From NCBI GenBank assembly GCA_036661035.1, contig JAVWZM010000013.1:1-41926 (forward strand): a stretch of DNA of 41,926 nt. The letters run 5' to 3'. A model generated the notes under the pieces. That model had not been told where the DNA came from, ran no database searches, and was given only the letters and a program-made list of their open reading frames with translations. Shown in pieces: positions 1-8,406 of the stretch (position 1 is the first letter of the stretch; the number at the start of each line of letters is the position of its first letter). The translations under genes and the position numbers were made by a program. This stretch comes from JAGPHI01 sp036661035 (lineage in GTDB: Bacteria; Bacillota; Clostridia; Oscillospirales; Ruminococcaceae).

Positions 1-1470
1 GATGAATTTTACATCAAATGGTGCGCCAGAAAGTGCTTCTATCACGCCTGCATAGCTGTAGTTTTGCTTTTGATACAGCGAATGATGCACCATATGGCAG
101 CCCCATGAACGTGCCTTGCCCCAGCTATTCAGCACCGCCACAGTTTTTACGCAATATGGCGTTGTGCCCTTAACGTTTTCGTACAAAAGACGAAATTCGT
201 TGCAAACACTTTCTACATAGCTAATGAAATCCGGAAATTCGCAAGCTAGCTTTAGGTAGCCGCCGTATCCGATGCGGTCTATAGGCTTACGCAAAATTGC
301 GCGTCGTGCCGTTACCCAGTTTTCTTTTGCCTCTTTCACAGGATCTCCGCCCTCGTGGAAGGTATCGGGGAAAAAGTATGGTAAAAAGCGTCCCTCGGTG
401 TATTTTACGCCGGGTATGTCGCTTATTAGCCTTAGTGTGCAGCCGTTGCCTACAGAGCCTACCACGCTGTCTATGCCTATGGTTTTAAATTCGTCCATAA
501 ACGGCTCTGTGCCGATAAAATGGTCGCCTAAGAACATCATGGCTTCCTTACCACATTCGTGTGTGATGTCTACCATTTCTTTTGCAAGCTTTGCCACTTC
601 TCGGCGTTGGAACGCCATAAAATCTTTAAATTCTGAAGACGGTACACGATATTGATTGTTGTGATAGCCTTGGTCTACGATAAATTCCGGACGGAATTTA
701 TACCCTACTTCTTTTTCAAACTGCTCTAAAATAAACGGAGATACTGATGCTGAATAGCCATACCAATCCACATATTTTTCGCGCTTTAGCTCATCAAACA
801 CAAGTGTGAATTGATGAAAAAACGTGGTGTAGCGTATTACATTTACATAAGGGTGCTCTGCGATAAACTTGCGCAGACGCTCCATGGTGAATTTATGGGT
901 TTTGGGTTGGCGCACATCGAAGGTAATCTGATGCTCGAAGTTTTGCCAATTGTTTGTTACTGCATTGTACATATGCACGGGATCCCAGATTAAATAGGCA
1001 AGAAAGCTTACTGTGTACTGATGAAAAAGCTTTGCGCTTTCCAATACCACTTCGCCTGTTTTTTCATCGTAGCTCCACTCGTTTGCAGGTACTACTGTAC
1101 CTTGAGAACGGTCCATTACTTCCCACCAACGCTTAATGTCGTCGCGTGTATTTACCTGCATCAATTCCTTTGATACGCCCTGCATTAAGTTTATGCGAAG
1201 GGATTTGCCTGTGGCAGTGTTAAACCCTGTCATCAAATAGCATTGCTGCACTTCGTCGGGGTTTTGCTTTGCCCATGCATTGTCCTTGCGCGTTGTATAG
1301 TATGTAGAATACACCTTTGCATCTACGCTTTTCAGCTCCTCGGGATAATCGGTACCGTCGCAGTCGCGGATAGCGTCTGCTCCCCAGCGCTTTAACAGCT
1401 CCAGTGTTTCGGGCACTACGTCAACATCTGTTGGGATAGTTACGCGGCCTTTTAAAATATTATTTTCCAT
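1..1470 (-). CDS. GH112 galactosyl-N-acetylhexosamine-type phosphorylase (partial, C-terminus off window)
   Basis: The reading frame is open from ATG at 1470 through the left edge, giving 490 residues; family members are about 720-750, so roughly the last third is missing. The N-terminus (KGRVTIPTDVDVVPET, then WGADAIRDCDGTDYP) and the central stretch (FRPEFIVDQGYHNN, MFLGDHFIGTEP) match my recollection of the GH112 TIM-barrel phosphorylases. These split Gal-beta-1,3-GlcNAc or Gal-beta-1,3-GalNAc with phosphate into galactose-1-phosphate and free HexNAc, in the cytoplasm. A related specificity is Gal-beta-1,4-rhamnose, and I cannot tell these apart. AAAGGATG precedes the start. The gene is last in the visible importer operon, 77 bp after the second permease, which suggests the importer brings in its disaccharide. 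It has no signal peptide. Partner genes such as nahK, galT or galE would lie outside the window. Confidence 0.85.
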   Translation of the reverse strand, partial: MENNILKGRVTIPTDVDVVPETLELLKRWGADAIRDCDGTDYPEELKSVDAKVYSTYYTTRKDNAWAKQNPDEVQQCYLMTGFNTATGKSLRINLMQGVSKELMQVNTRDDIKRWWEVMDRSQGTVVPANEWSYDEKTGEVVLESAKLFHQYTVSFLAYLIWDPVHMYNAVTNNWQNFEHQITFDVRQPKTHKFTMERLRKFIAEHPYVNVIRYTTFFHQFTLVFDELKREKYVDWYGYSASVSPFILEQFEKEVGYKFRPEFIVDQGYHNNQYRVPSSEFKDFMAFQRREVAKLAKEMVDITHECGKEAMMFLGDHFIGTEPFMDEFKTIGIDSVVGSVGNGCTLRLISDIPGVKYTEGRFLPYFFPDTFHEGGDPVKEAKENWVTARRAILRKPIDRIGYGGYLKLACEFPDFISYVESVCNEFRLLYENVKGTTPYCVKTVAVLNSWGKARSWGCHMVHHSLYQKQNYSYAGVIEALSGAPFDVKFI

Positions 1471-1547
1471 ATCAATTTCATCCTTTTCAAGACAATTAAC
1501 AAGCACTGTCTTAACAATAAATTATATCTGTAAAATTGTTTAATTGA

Positions 1548-2417
1548 TTAGCCTTTTACGCCGCCGCCTGTAACACCGCCGATAATTCTATCGGACATGA
1601 AAACATAGATAATGAATGTTGGCAAGAACACAATTACAACTGCCGCGAATAATCCACCCAAGTTACCTGTGGATTTCATGGCATTTACCATTGCGAATAA
1701 GCCCACGCCCACGTTTTTCATCTCATTTGAGCCTGCAAATATAAGCGCTAAAAAGTATTCGTTCCACACACCGAGAAAGTTGAAAATAGCAACAGTAATC
1801 ATGCCGGGCTGTGCAAGCGGTAGCATGATTTTCCAGAAGGTTTTCATCGGTGGGCAGCCGTCTACAGCCGCAGCTTCTTCAAATGTAGGTGAAAGCGTGC
1901 CGAAAAAATTGAGTAAAAATATTGTTGTGAAGGGTACGTTTAAAAACGTGTAAAGCACAATTAGCAGCCAACGCGAGTTGCCGATATTCAGCGAACTGGT
2001 AAGGCTGAACACAGGCAATACAATCATTATAACAGGTATGCTCATTGCCGTAACGAAACCACTTTTTATAAATTTACTGCCCGGAAAAACGAAACGAGAA
2101 AGCACATATGCCGCAGGTGCAGACATCAAAAGTGTAAACACGCACGAGGTTGTGGCATATAGCACGGAGTTTGCAAAGAACACCGCGATATTTTGTGATT
2201 TCCACGCAGAAACATAGTTTTTAAAATTCAGCCCTGAATTAAATTCAAACACTGCACCTGAATATATATCCTTTGCCGTAGAAAGGCTTGCGCCAAGTAT
2301 CCATAATAAAATTACTGCTGTAAAAGCTACCCAAAGAGCTATAATAATATATCCCGGAAGCAGCTTTGCCTCTTTTTGGAGTTTAAATGGTTCTCTAATC
2401 TTTTTTTCTTTCGCCAT
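1548..2417 (-). CDS. CUT1-type sugar ABC transporter permease (MalG-like)
   Basis: This 289-residue inner-membrane protein has about six hydrophobic segments, the first at about residues 20-42 after a charged cytoplasmic tail. The cytoplasmic EAA loop that docks the ATPase is visible as EEAAAVDGCPPMKTFWKIML near residue 190. The C-terminus (SDRIIGGVTGGGVKG) is typical of the second permease of carbohydrate uptake transporters of the MalG/CUT1 group. It lies 19 bp downstream of the partner permease and upstream of the GH112 gene, so all are probably on one transcript starting before the binding-protein gene. The substrate is inferred from the neighbour to be a galactosyl-HexNAc disaccharide or a similar oligosaccharide. 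A GGAGGTGC ribosome binding site precedes the ATG. Confidence 0.93.
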   Translation of the reverse strand: MAKEKKIREPFKLQKEAKLLPGYIIIALWVAFTAVILLWILGASLSTAKDIYSGAVFEFNSGLNFKNYVSAWKSQNIAVFFANSVLYATTSCVFTLLMSAPAAYVLSRFVFPGSKFIKSGFVTAMSIPVIMIVLPVFSLTSSLNIGNSRWLLIVLYTFLNVPFTTIFLLNFFGTLSPTFEEAAAVDGCPPMKTFWKIMLPLAQPGMITVAIFNFLGVWNEYFLALIFAGSNEMKNVGVGLFAMVNAMKSTGNLGGLFAAVVIVFLPTFIIYVFMSDRIIGGVTGGGVKG

Positions 2418-2436
2418 TGAAAAGCACCTCCTTCAA

Positions 2437-3342
2437 TTAAAATTCAAGATCGTTATCTTTAATCAGCCTGTTTAACACAAAGAATGTTAAAAGCACAAAC
2501 AAAGTAAGCGTTACGCCTAAAGCCGCGCCTGCGCCTGCGTCACGGGAAGCCGTGGTGCCCTTTGTGCCAAAAACCGTGTCGAACATATATACAAGCGGTG
2601 TAATTGTTGAAGTTTCGCTAAGCAAAGGAGAAAACATTTTGCTCCATACAAAAAAGCCAATTGTATTTACGCTCCAAAGCGTAAGGTTAGTTTTGAATAC
2701 GCCTTTTAGCAAAGGAAATGTAATGGAAAATACTGCGTTTACCTTGCTGGCGCCATCTATAGTAGCTGCTTCGTATAGCTCCGGCGGAATACGCTCTATC
2801 CCCGAAAGGAAAATCAGCATATAATATCCCACCGAACCAAAGCAGAATGCAATCATCATTGAAGTGAATTTCATGTCCGTTGACATCCAATTGATATTTG
2901 CCGCATTTTCCATACCGAAAAACTCGAATATAGATTTTATCAGACCGTACTTTTGGCTAAACACAAACTGTGTCCACATGGTAGCCAATGCAATTGCACT
3001 GATAACATTAGGCAAATAAATAGCTGCGCGAAAAAAGCCCTTGCAGCGCACGCCACTTGTGAGGATTACAGCCATAAGCATTGAAATGGCCAAAACAATT
3101 AATCCTCCGATAAACCATATTTTTAACATGTTTACTATTGAAGTGCGAAAGGTTGAACTTTGCCAAAGATTTATGAAGTTGCGAATACCTGCAAAACTCC
3201 ATTCGCTAAGTGGTGTTGTAATGTTTTCAACTTTAAAAAACGACATTATTACTGTTCTTACAACCGGATAAAGATACATAATAAGAAACGACAAAAGTGC
3301 TGGGGTTAGAAACGCGATAATCATCGGTTTGCTTTTTTTCAT
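2437..3342 (-). CDS. CUT1-type sugar ABC transporter permease (MalF/UgpA-like)
   Basis: This 301-residue membrane protein has six predicted hydrophobic segments; the first is at about residues 8-30 (IIAFLTPALLSFLIMYLYPV). The EAA loop reads YEAATIDGASKVNAVFSITF near residue 188. Length and layout fit the first permease of CUT1 importers (MalF/UgpA/LacF type without the large periplasmic loop). It sits between the solute-binding protein gene (134 bp upstream, with a hairpin in the gap) and the MalG-like gene. It should form the translocation pore as a heterodimer with that neighbour. No ATPase gene is present. In many Firmicutes a shared MsmK/MalK-type ATPase encoded elsewhere serves such importers, so that is likely here. 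Confidence 0.93.
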   Translation of the reverse strand: MKKSKPMIIAFLTPALLSFLIMYLYPVVRTVIMSFFKVENITTPLSEWSFAGIRNFINLWQSSTFRTSIVNMLKIWFIGGLIVLAISMLMAVILTSGVRCKGFFRAAIYLPNVISAIALATMWTQFVFSQKYGLIKSIFEFFGMENAANINWMSTDMKFTSMMIAFCFGSVGYYMLIFLSGIERIPPELYEAATIDGASKVNAVFSITFPLLKGVFKTNLTLWSVNTIGFFVWSKMFSPLLSETSTITPLVYMFDTVFGTKGTTASRDAGAGAALGVTLTLFVLLTFFVLNRLIKDNDLEF

Positions 3343-3418
3343 TATTATACCCCTTTCTTAATAATCAGCCTGTGCGCGAATTTTGCCTTACATGCAAGGC
3401 CTTACCTACAAAAATAAA

Positions 3419-3456
3419 TATGGTGGTGGCAACGCCTAAACGATGTCACCACCATA
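3419..3456 (-). terminator. Intra-operon stem-loop after the binding-protein gene
   Basis: A perfect 10-bp inverted repeat (TATGGTGGTG at 3419-3428 and CACCACCATA at 3447-3456) lies just after the binding-protein stop codon. On the minus strand it is followed by an AT-rich run (TTTATTTTT). It could act as a leaky terminator or an mRNA 3'-end stabiliser that gives more binding protein than permease, as is common in ABC sugar operons. The role is inferred. Confidence 0.6.
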
Positions 3457-3475
3457 TAATCAAACTAAAACTTTA

Positions 3476-4765
3476 CTATTTCGCTTTTGGTGTGCCTGCT
3501 GCTTCTAATGCTGCAACAAAGCCCTTGCCGTCTAATTTGCCGGAGAATACTTTTTTGATATTATCTGTGATAACTGTTTGGATATCAGGATCGATATCAA
3601 GACCGCAGTCCCACTCGTAGATACCTGTAAGAGCATTGAACGGCTCTTGGCAGCCGGCGATAAGTGCAGGCCACTCTGTGTTGCGTGTATCGGCAGGAAT
3701 ACCGTTTGAACCATCGGCGATTGCTTTATCTGTTTCGCCTGATGTTAGCATTGCAATTAGATCGAATGCTTCTTGAGGATGTGCAGAGTTTGCAGGAATA
3801 GCAAAGCCCTGTGCACCAACGTTAGCAAATGTAGCTGCATCTTTTCCGCCCTCTACTGAAGGGAAGTTGAACATGCCCCACTGGATATCACACTGTGTAT
3901 TGTTTGTGATTTCTTGTGGTACCCATGATGCGTTTACAACCATTGCGGCTTTACCAAAACCAATTTCGTTCTGGCCTTCTGGGAAAGTATCAGGTGCTGT
4001 TTTGGACAAATAGCCCTTTGCTTGTAGGTTGGCAATGTCATCTACAGCTTTTAGCACTTCGGGAGTTTCCGCCCAATTGCCTTTAGCAATAACGTCTTTG
4101 ATGCCATCTTGTCCGATGTAACGGGCAAGTAAGAAACCAAGTGTGTAGTTTACATAAGCGTCGTCCTGTGCTAATGGCACATAACCGGCTTTTTTCAGCA
4201 ATTCGCATGCGTCAAGTAGCTCTGCCCATGTCTTCGGCTCTGCTTTAATGCCGGCTTTTTCAAAAGCGGCTTTATCGTAGAAAATGCCGGAGGTGTACGG
4301 CTGGTAAGGAATGCACTTTAGGCCGCCTGCAGCTTCGCGTACTGTTTTCGGAAGAACCGGAATAGCATAAGAATCGTAATCGATTGCTTTTGCCATTTCG
4401 TCTAAATCTAGGCAGCTTTTGCCGTATTTAGTAGCGATATTCAAGAAGTCTTCATCGAAGATGTCGATTTCTGTTTTGGAGTCAAGAGCAGCTTGGATAA
4501 GGGTTTTGATGTCGCGGCCCTTCCACTCAACTTTAACTACATTGCCTGTTTTTGCCATATAATCATCTATGCCCTTTTGAATAGCAACGCCCTGTGCTTC
4601 TTCTGCTGTCCACATTGACCAGTAGGTTAATGTTACAGGCTCTGCTTTAGGTGCAGACGTTGATGCAGGTGTAGATGCAGGTGTGGAAGCAGGTGCTTTA
4701 CCACAGCTTGCAAATGCAGTTACTGCCAATGCTGCTGATAGTGCTAGTGCAAGTACTTTTTTCAT
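3476..4765 (-). CDS. Sugar ABC transporter solute-binding lipoprotein
   Basis: The 429-residue product starts with a lipoprotein signal peptide (MKKVLALALSAALAVTAFAS then Cys). A Ser/Thr/Pro/Ala linker with repeated STPA units follows (about residues 24-40), then a family 1 extracellular solute-binding fold (VTLTYWSMWTAEEAQG; GIFYDKAAFEKAGI; FGKAAMVVNASWVPQE). I chose ATG 4765 rather than the upstream in-frame start at 4789 because TAGGAGGAC sits 7 nt before it and the signal peptide begins there. It should be anchored on the outer face of the membrane and deliver sugar to the two permeases encoded downstream. Its adjacency to GH112 suggests a galactosyl-HexNAc or similar disaccharide as ligand, but the sequence alone does not show the ligand. 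Confidence 0.93.
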   Translation of the reverse strand: MKKVLALALSAALAVTAFASCGKAPASTPASTPASTSAPKAEPVTLTYWSMWTAEEAQGVAIQKGIDDYMAKTGNVVKVEWKGRDIKTLIQAALDSKTEIDIFDEDFLNIATKYGKSCLDLDEMAKAIDYDSYAIPVLPKTVREAAGGLKCIPYQPYTSGIFYDKAAFEKAGIKAEPKTWAELLDACELLKKAGYVPLAQDDAYVNYTLGFLLARYIGQDGIKDVIAKGNWAETPEVLKAVDDIANLQAKGYLSKTAPDTFPEGQNEIGFGKAAMVVNASWVPQEITNNTQCDIQWGMFNFPSVEGGKDAATFANVGAQGFAIPANSAHPQEAFDLIAMLTSGETDKAIADGSNGIPADTRNTEWPALIAGCQEPFNALTGIYEWDCGLDIDPDIQTVITDNIKKVFSGKLDGKGFVAALEAAGTPKAK

Positions 4766-4945
4766 GTTTGTCCTCCTATAAATTAGCAAATTTCTTAAGC
4801 GTCATCATGTAACGCCATTGCTCCACTAGTATAAGCGAAAGGCCGATAAAGAACAAGTCGGTTACTGCTTAATTCTTTAGATATAATGCTCTGTTATGCA
4901 TATTGCCCATAAAAGCTCTATAAGCAATTATCATTTTATATTAAT

Positions 4946-4976
4946 ATTATACAAAAAATTTAAAACCTGTTTGTAA
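4946..4976 (-). promoter_or_regulatory. Candidate promoter of the importer/GH112 operon
   Basis: On the minus strand a consensus TATAAT (plus-strand 4946-4951) is preceded by a weak TTACAA (4971-4976) with a long 19-nt spacer. A poor -35 with a good -10 would suit dependence on an activator such as the adjacent AraC-family protein. The predicted leader to the binding-protein ATG is about 170 nt. Confidence 0.4.
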
Positions 4977-5012
4977 TATGTTCCAAAACGCTGTTTTAAT
5001 ATGATTTTATCA

Positions 5013-5040
5013 TTGCAATAACTACCGGAAAGCATATAAT
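5013..5040 (+). promoter_or_regulatory. Candidate promoter of the AraC-family regulator
   Basis: TTGCAA (5013-5018), a 16-nt spacer and TATAAT (5035-5040) would start transcription near 5047, about 85 nt before the proposed regulator start. The start point would fall at the left arm of the 11-bp inverted repeat at 5046-5056. Confidence 0.5.
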
Positions 5041-5045
5041 ATAAA

Positions 5046-5138
5046 GTAAACATGTGAAATAATGCTTTTTACATTTTATAGTGATAAAAAATCGACATTA
5101 AAATTTTGTTTTTAGCATGTATTTAACCACATGTTTAC
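5046..5138. repeat. 11-bp inverted repeat flanking the regulator leader
   Basis: GTAAACATGTG at 5046-5056 is the exact reverse complement of CACATGTTTAC at 5128-5138, which includes the proposed ATG of the AraC-family gene. The arms are 71 bp apart. They may be paired operators for autoregulation or close a leader RNA hairpin that would mask the start codon. Confidence 0.5.
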
Positions 5139-6015
5139 AGAAAAATTTATAAATAATTGCTTAATTAAGGAGCTGGTCAACATTAGCACTATACGTTATG
5201 ATATATCACAGGAAAAATCCCCTTATACAGATGCTAAGCTAATGTATATATCTTTTGCCCAATCCGACACAGATTGGCATTCCACGCCCCACTCCCACGC
5301 ATGCGTGGAGCTGTTTTACTGCCTGCGTGGAACGGGGCAATTTTATATAGCAGGTAAATATTTAAACGTGGGGCGAGATGATGTGCTTATCATTAACCCG
5401 TCCATTGAGCATACCGAAGTGGGCACATTGGCAGATCCTTTAGAATATGTTGTTTTCGGTATCGACAACGTTGAATTTACGTCGAGCAGCGAAAATGATT
5501 TACTGTTTATTCGGCACAATTTTAAAGACAAGCAAGATGAAATTGCCTCCCTTGTTAAAACCATGCTAAAAGAAATTGAAAGCAAGAACGAATGGCACGA
5601 GCGGCTATGCTGTAATTTGCTTGAAACATTATTAATACGCATATTCAGATATGTAGACGGCGAGGCTGTGCCTTCAGACGGGCTTGACCATAAGGATTGC
5701 AGCATAGCCAAAAAATACATCGACGCCAATTATCCCGAAAATATAACCATAGATTTTTTGGCAGAGCTTACGCACTTAAATAAATTTTATCTAATGCACG
5801 CATTTACGCGCGAGTATAACATCTCGCCTATCAACTATCTTATAGAAAGGCGTATTCGCGAAAGCAAATATCTTTTGGCAAATACGGACCATTCTTTGGC
5901 GCAAATAAGCAATATTCTTGGGTTTTCGTCACCTAGCTATTTTTCTCAATCCTTTAAACGGCTTGAGAAAACGTCTCCACGCGAATACCGCAATTCTCAC
6001 AGATTTAAGCAATAA
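5131..6015 (+). CDS. AraC-family transcriptional regulator with cupin-like sensor domain
   Basis: The 294-residue protein has an N-terminal AraC-type cupin domain (about 45-125: HSHACVELFYCLRGTGQFY, then DDVLIINPSIEHTE). Its C-terminal pair of helix-turn-helix motifs spans about 195-290 (ITIDFLAELTHLNKFYLMHA; SLAQISNILGFSSPSYFSQS; final TSPREYRN). Such proteins bind a sugar and usually activate neighbouring catabolic genes. Its position between the divergent importer operon and the glycosidase genes makes it the probable controller of both arms. The start is uncertain: ATG 5131 has no clear ribosome binding site, while an AAGGAG at 5166-5170 lies inside the frame without a standard start codon just after it. 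ATG 5242 is a later alternative that would remove part of the N-terminal region. Confidence 0.9.
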   Translation: MFTEKFINNCLIKELVNISTIRYDISQEKSPYTDAKLMYISFAQSDTDWHSTPHSHACVELFYCLRGTGQFYIAGKYLNVGRDDVLIINPSIEHTEVGTLADPLEYVVFGIDNVEFTSSSENDLLFIRHNFKDKQDEIASLVKTMLKEIESKNEWHERLCCNLLETLLIRIFRYVDGEAVPSDGLDHKDCSIAKKYIDANYPENITIDFLAELTHLNKFYLMHAFTREYNISPINYLIERRIRESKYLLANTDHSLAQISNILGFSSPSYFSQSFKRLEKTSPREYRNSHRFKQ

Positions 6016-6035
6016 ATATAAACGGAGGAATAATT

Positions 6036-8267
6036 ATGTCCGCAATTCCACAAAAATGTTGCAACATTTCCATAGCTAAAACAATAACCAGATGGGACGA
6101 GGCTCTGCCACTTGGCAACGGCCTTTGCGGCGCACTAATATGGGGCGGTGCGCGCGGCTTGAGATTTAGTATGGATAGGGGCGATATATGGGACACCACG
6201 CCTTTTCCCGGTGTAAAAAGCCCGCTTTTTAATTACGCCACAATGGTGCGCCTTGCCAAAAGCGGTGACGTGAAGGGTATTCGCGATGTTTTTGATGCGC
6301 CATATAACCACACCTTGCCGTCTAAGCTACCTGCCGGAAAGCTGATATTTGATTTTGGCTGTGATAATAACGTTTCTTCTTATCTGGATTTATCCACCGC
6401 CTGCGCCGAAATATCTATTGACGATATACAAATATCCTCGTTTTTACATGCCACGCAAAAATGCGGATTTATACATATTAATAAGCCGCTTTCGGCGTTT
6501 AATTATAAAATAGAAAATCCCGAATACAGTATAAAAGGCTCCGTCGCATCTGACGACAAAATTGTGGATAGCGGGAACACATCCTCGCTAAAAGCTTTGT
6601 TTTATCAAGAGCCTAAGCTTGTACATAATGGGACAAGCTGCTATTTTACACAGCAAATCAGCGAAAGCTTTTCTTACGGCTTGTTTGTAAACGCCGTGGA
6701 AACAGGCGGCGAAACAACCTTGTGCTTTTACGTGGCTACCTCAAACGACGGTGCAAGCTGGGTAGAGGACAGCCTTGCTCTGCTTGATGACGCGTTACAT
6801 ACAGGATACAGCAAAGCCTTTGCATTTCATGCCGAATGGTGGGGCAAATATTGGGGAGAAAGCAGTGTTTCTTTGCCCGACATACTATTTGAAAAAAACT
6901 GGTATATCACTAATTATCTTTTGGCGTCTTGCTCTCGCCGTGGCTGTTACCCCATGCCGCTACAAGGCGTATGGACTGCCGACGACGGCGCTCTGCCACC
7001 ATGGAAGGGCGATTATCATCACGACCTAAACACGCAAATGAGCTATTATTCCTATTTAAAAGCGAACCATATCAGCGAGGGCGAAAGCTTTATAGATTAT
7101 TTATGGAGCATGGTAGGCTGCGCACGCAGCTTTGCCAAAAGCTTTTATGACGCAAAGGGTATTTGCATGCCATCTACCATGTCCCTTGATGGCGCGCCGC
7201 TTGGGGGCTGGGGCATGTATTCCCTCTCCCCCACTAACCAGCTTTGGCTTTGCCAAGCATTTGAACGCCATTATCGTTTTACAGGTGATAAAGCGTTTTT
7301 GCGCGAAAAGGCATATCCGTATTTGTCGCAAACTGCCGAATTTATTCTTAGCATATTAGAGGAGAAGGACGGATTTTTATATCTGCCCATTTCCTCCTCT
7401 CCTGAAATTCACGACGATTTAATAGAGTCCTTTGTAACACCAAACAGCAATTACGATTTGTCTATGATGCGTTATTTATTTACTGCGCTTATTAAGCTTT
7501 CTAAAGAGATGAATAGCGGCGACGAGGCAAAATGGCAAGCTGTTTTGTCTAAGCTGCCGCCGCTATCTATAGCGGAAAACGGTGTTTTAATGATAAGCCC
7601 GGACGAAAGCTTAAACGAATCTCATCGCCATTTTTCCCACGCTATGGCTATACACCCTTTGCGGCTTTTGCCATATACCTGCGAAGAAAACCGCCGTATA
7701 ATAGATGCAACCATACTGGATTTAGAGCGTTTGGGCAGTGGATATTGGGTTGGATTTTCCTTTACGTGGATGGCGGAAATGTATGCCGTGCAGAAAAACG
7801 GCAATGGAGCGGCATATCAGCTGGAAGTGTTTTGGCGCAATTTTTGTTCGCAAAATGGATTTCATTTAAATGGTGATTATAAAAAGCGTGGCAGCTCTAC
7901 CTTTCATTACCGCCCATTTACCCTTGAGGCAAATATGTGCGCCGCCGACGCTTTGCAAGAAATGCTATTGCAAACGGAAGACAGCAGCTTAGAGTTTTTC
8001 CCTGCGATACCTGACGAATGGCGAGAAAAAGAGCTTTCCTTTGAAAATCTGCGTGCAGAAAACGGGCTGCTTGTCAGCGCAGCCATGCAAAAGGGAATTG
8101 TAACGTCTATCACCCTAAAGCCGCAATATTCCTGCACGGTTACAATTAAAAGTTTTGCCGCTTTGCAAAGCCTTCAATGGAATTTGCCTTTTGAAACCAT
8201 AGATAATGGCGCATCTGCGCTTATTTCACTTATAGGCGGCAACGAATACCGCTTAGAGCATATATAA
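6036..8267 (+). CDS. GH95-like glycosidase (alpha-L-fucosidase/alpha-galactosidase superfamily), atypical catalytic residues
   Basis: The 743-residue protein opens with the GH95 signature RWDEALPLGNGLCGALIWGG and carries an (alpha/alpha)6-barrel-type domain after an N-terminal beta region. It has the family's likely acid, Glu457 (in SSSPEIHDD), and a HRHFSHAM motif at 530-537. Two positions differ from characterised alpha-1,2-fucosidases as I recall them: the usual N-x-N is Asp330-Leu-Asn332 (DYHHDLNTQM), and the GDGGTGWS segment with the activating Asp reads GSGYWVGFS at 567-575. The substrate is therefore open; fucosyl or galactosyl ends of host glycans are likely from context. No signal peptide is seen, so it should act in the cytoplasm on imported oligosaccharides. 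ACGGAGGAA lies 7 nt before the ATG, 20 bp after the regulator gene, so the two are probably cotranscribed. Confidence 0.8.
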   Translation: MSAIPQKCCNISIAKTITRWDEALPLGNGLCGALIWGGARGLRFSMDRGDIWDTTPFPGVKSPLFNYATMVRLAKSGDVKGIRDVFDAPYNHTLPSKLPAGKLIFDFGCDNNVSSYLDLSTACAEISIDDIQISSFLHATQKCGFIHINKPLSAFNYKIENPEYSIKGSVASDDKIVDSGNTSSLKALFYQEPKLVHNGTSCYFTQQISESFSYGLFVNAVETGGETTLCFYVATSNDGASWVEDSLALLDDALHTGYSKAFAFHAEWWGKYWGESSVSLPDILFEKNWYITNYLLASCSRRGCYPMPLQGVWTADDGALPPWKGDYHHDLNTQMSYYSYLKANHISEGESFIDYLWSMVGCARSFAKSFYDAKGICMPSTMSLDGAPLGGWGMYSLSPTNQLWLCQAFERHYRFTGDKAFLREKAYPYLSQTAEFILSILEEKDGFLYLPISSSPEIHDDLIESFVTPNSNYDLSMMRYLFTALIKLSKEMNSGDEAKWQAVLSKLPPLSIAENGVLMISPDESLNESHRHFSHAMAIHPLRLLPYTCEENRRIIDATILDLERLGSGYWVGFSFTWMAEMYAVQKNGNGAAYQLEVFWRNFCSQNGFHLNGDYKKRGSSTFHYRPFTLEANMCAADALQEMLLQTEDSSLEFFPAIPDEWREKELSFENLRAENGLLVSAAMQKGIVTSITLKPQYSCTVTIKSFAALQSLQWNLPFETIDNGASALISLIGGNEYRLEHI

Positions 8268-8406
8268 TAGTGTAAATACACATTCAATATTATAGCATAG
8301 CGGCATTTGCCACGCATACATCGCTAGGCAAGAATTATAAAGTAATAATATACGCACAAATTATAACTTGACATATTAATAGCAAAATATGGCTGGGAGG
8401 TCACAC

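Larger units (their letters stand above)
4766..5130. other. Divergent control region between importer operon and AraC-family regulator
   Basis: This 365-bp AT-rich gap carries no gene that I can support. It holds a candidate leftward promoter near 4946-4976, a candidate rightward promoter at 5013-5040 and one arm of an 11-bp inverted repeat (5046-5056) whose other arm overlaps the regulator start. An imperfect palindrome AAAACGCTGTTTT near 4985 has a catabolite-repression-like core but lacks the flanking TG/CA of a good cre site. The long leftward leader (about 170 nt) leaves room for regulation. Confidence 0.6.

Noticed and set aside
4980..5000. Catabolite repression (cre) site
   Set aside because: Only the central AAACGCTGTTT part resembles cre; the outer TG and CA bases are missing.
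8368..8396. TTGACA as -35 box of a promoter for the alpha-galactosidase gene
   Set aside because: No acceptable -10 lies 15-19 nt downstream (GGCTGG falls at the 17-nt position).
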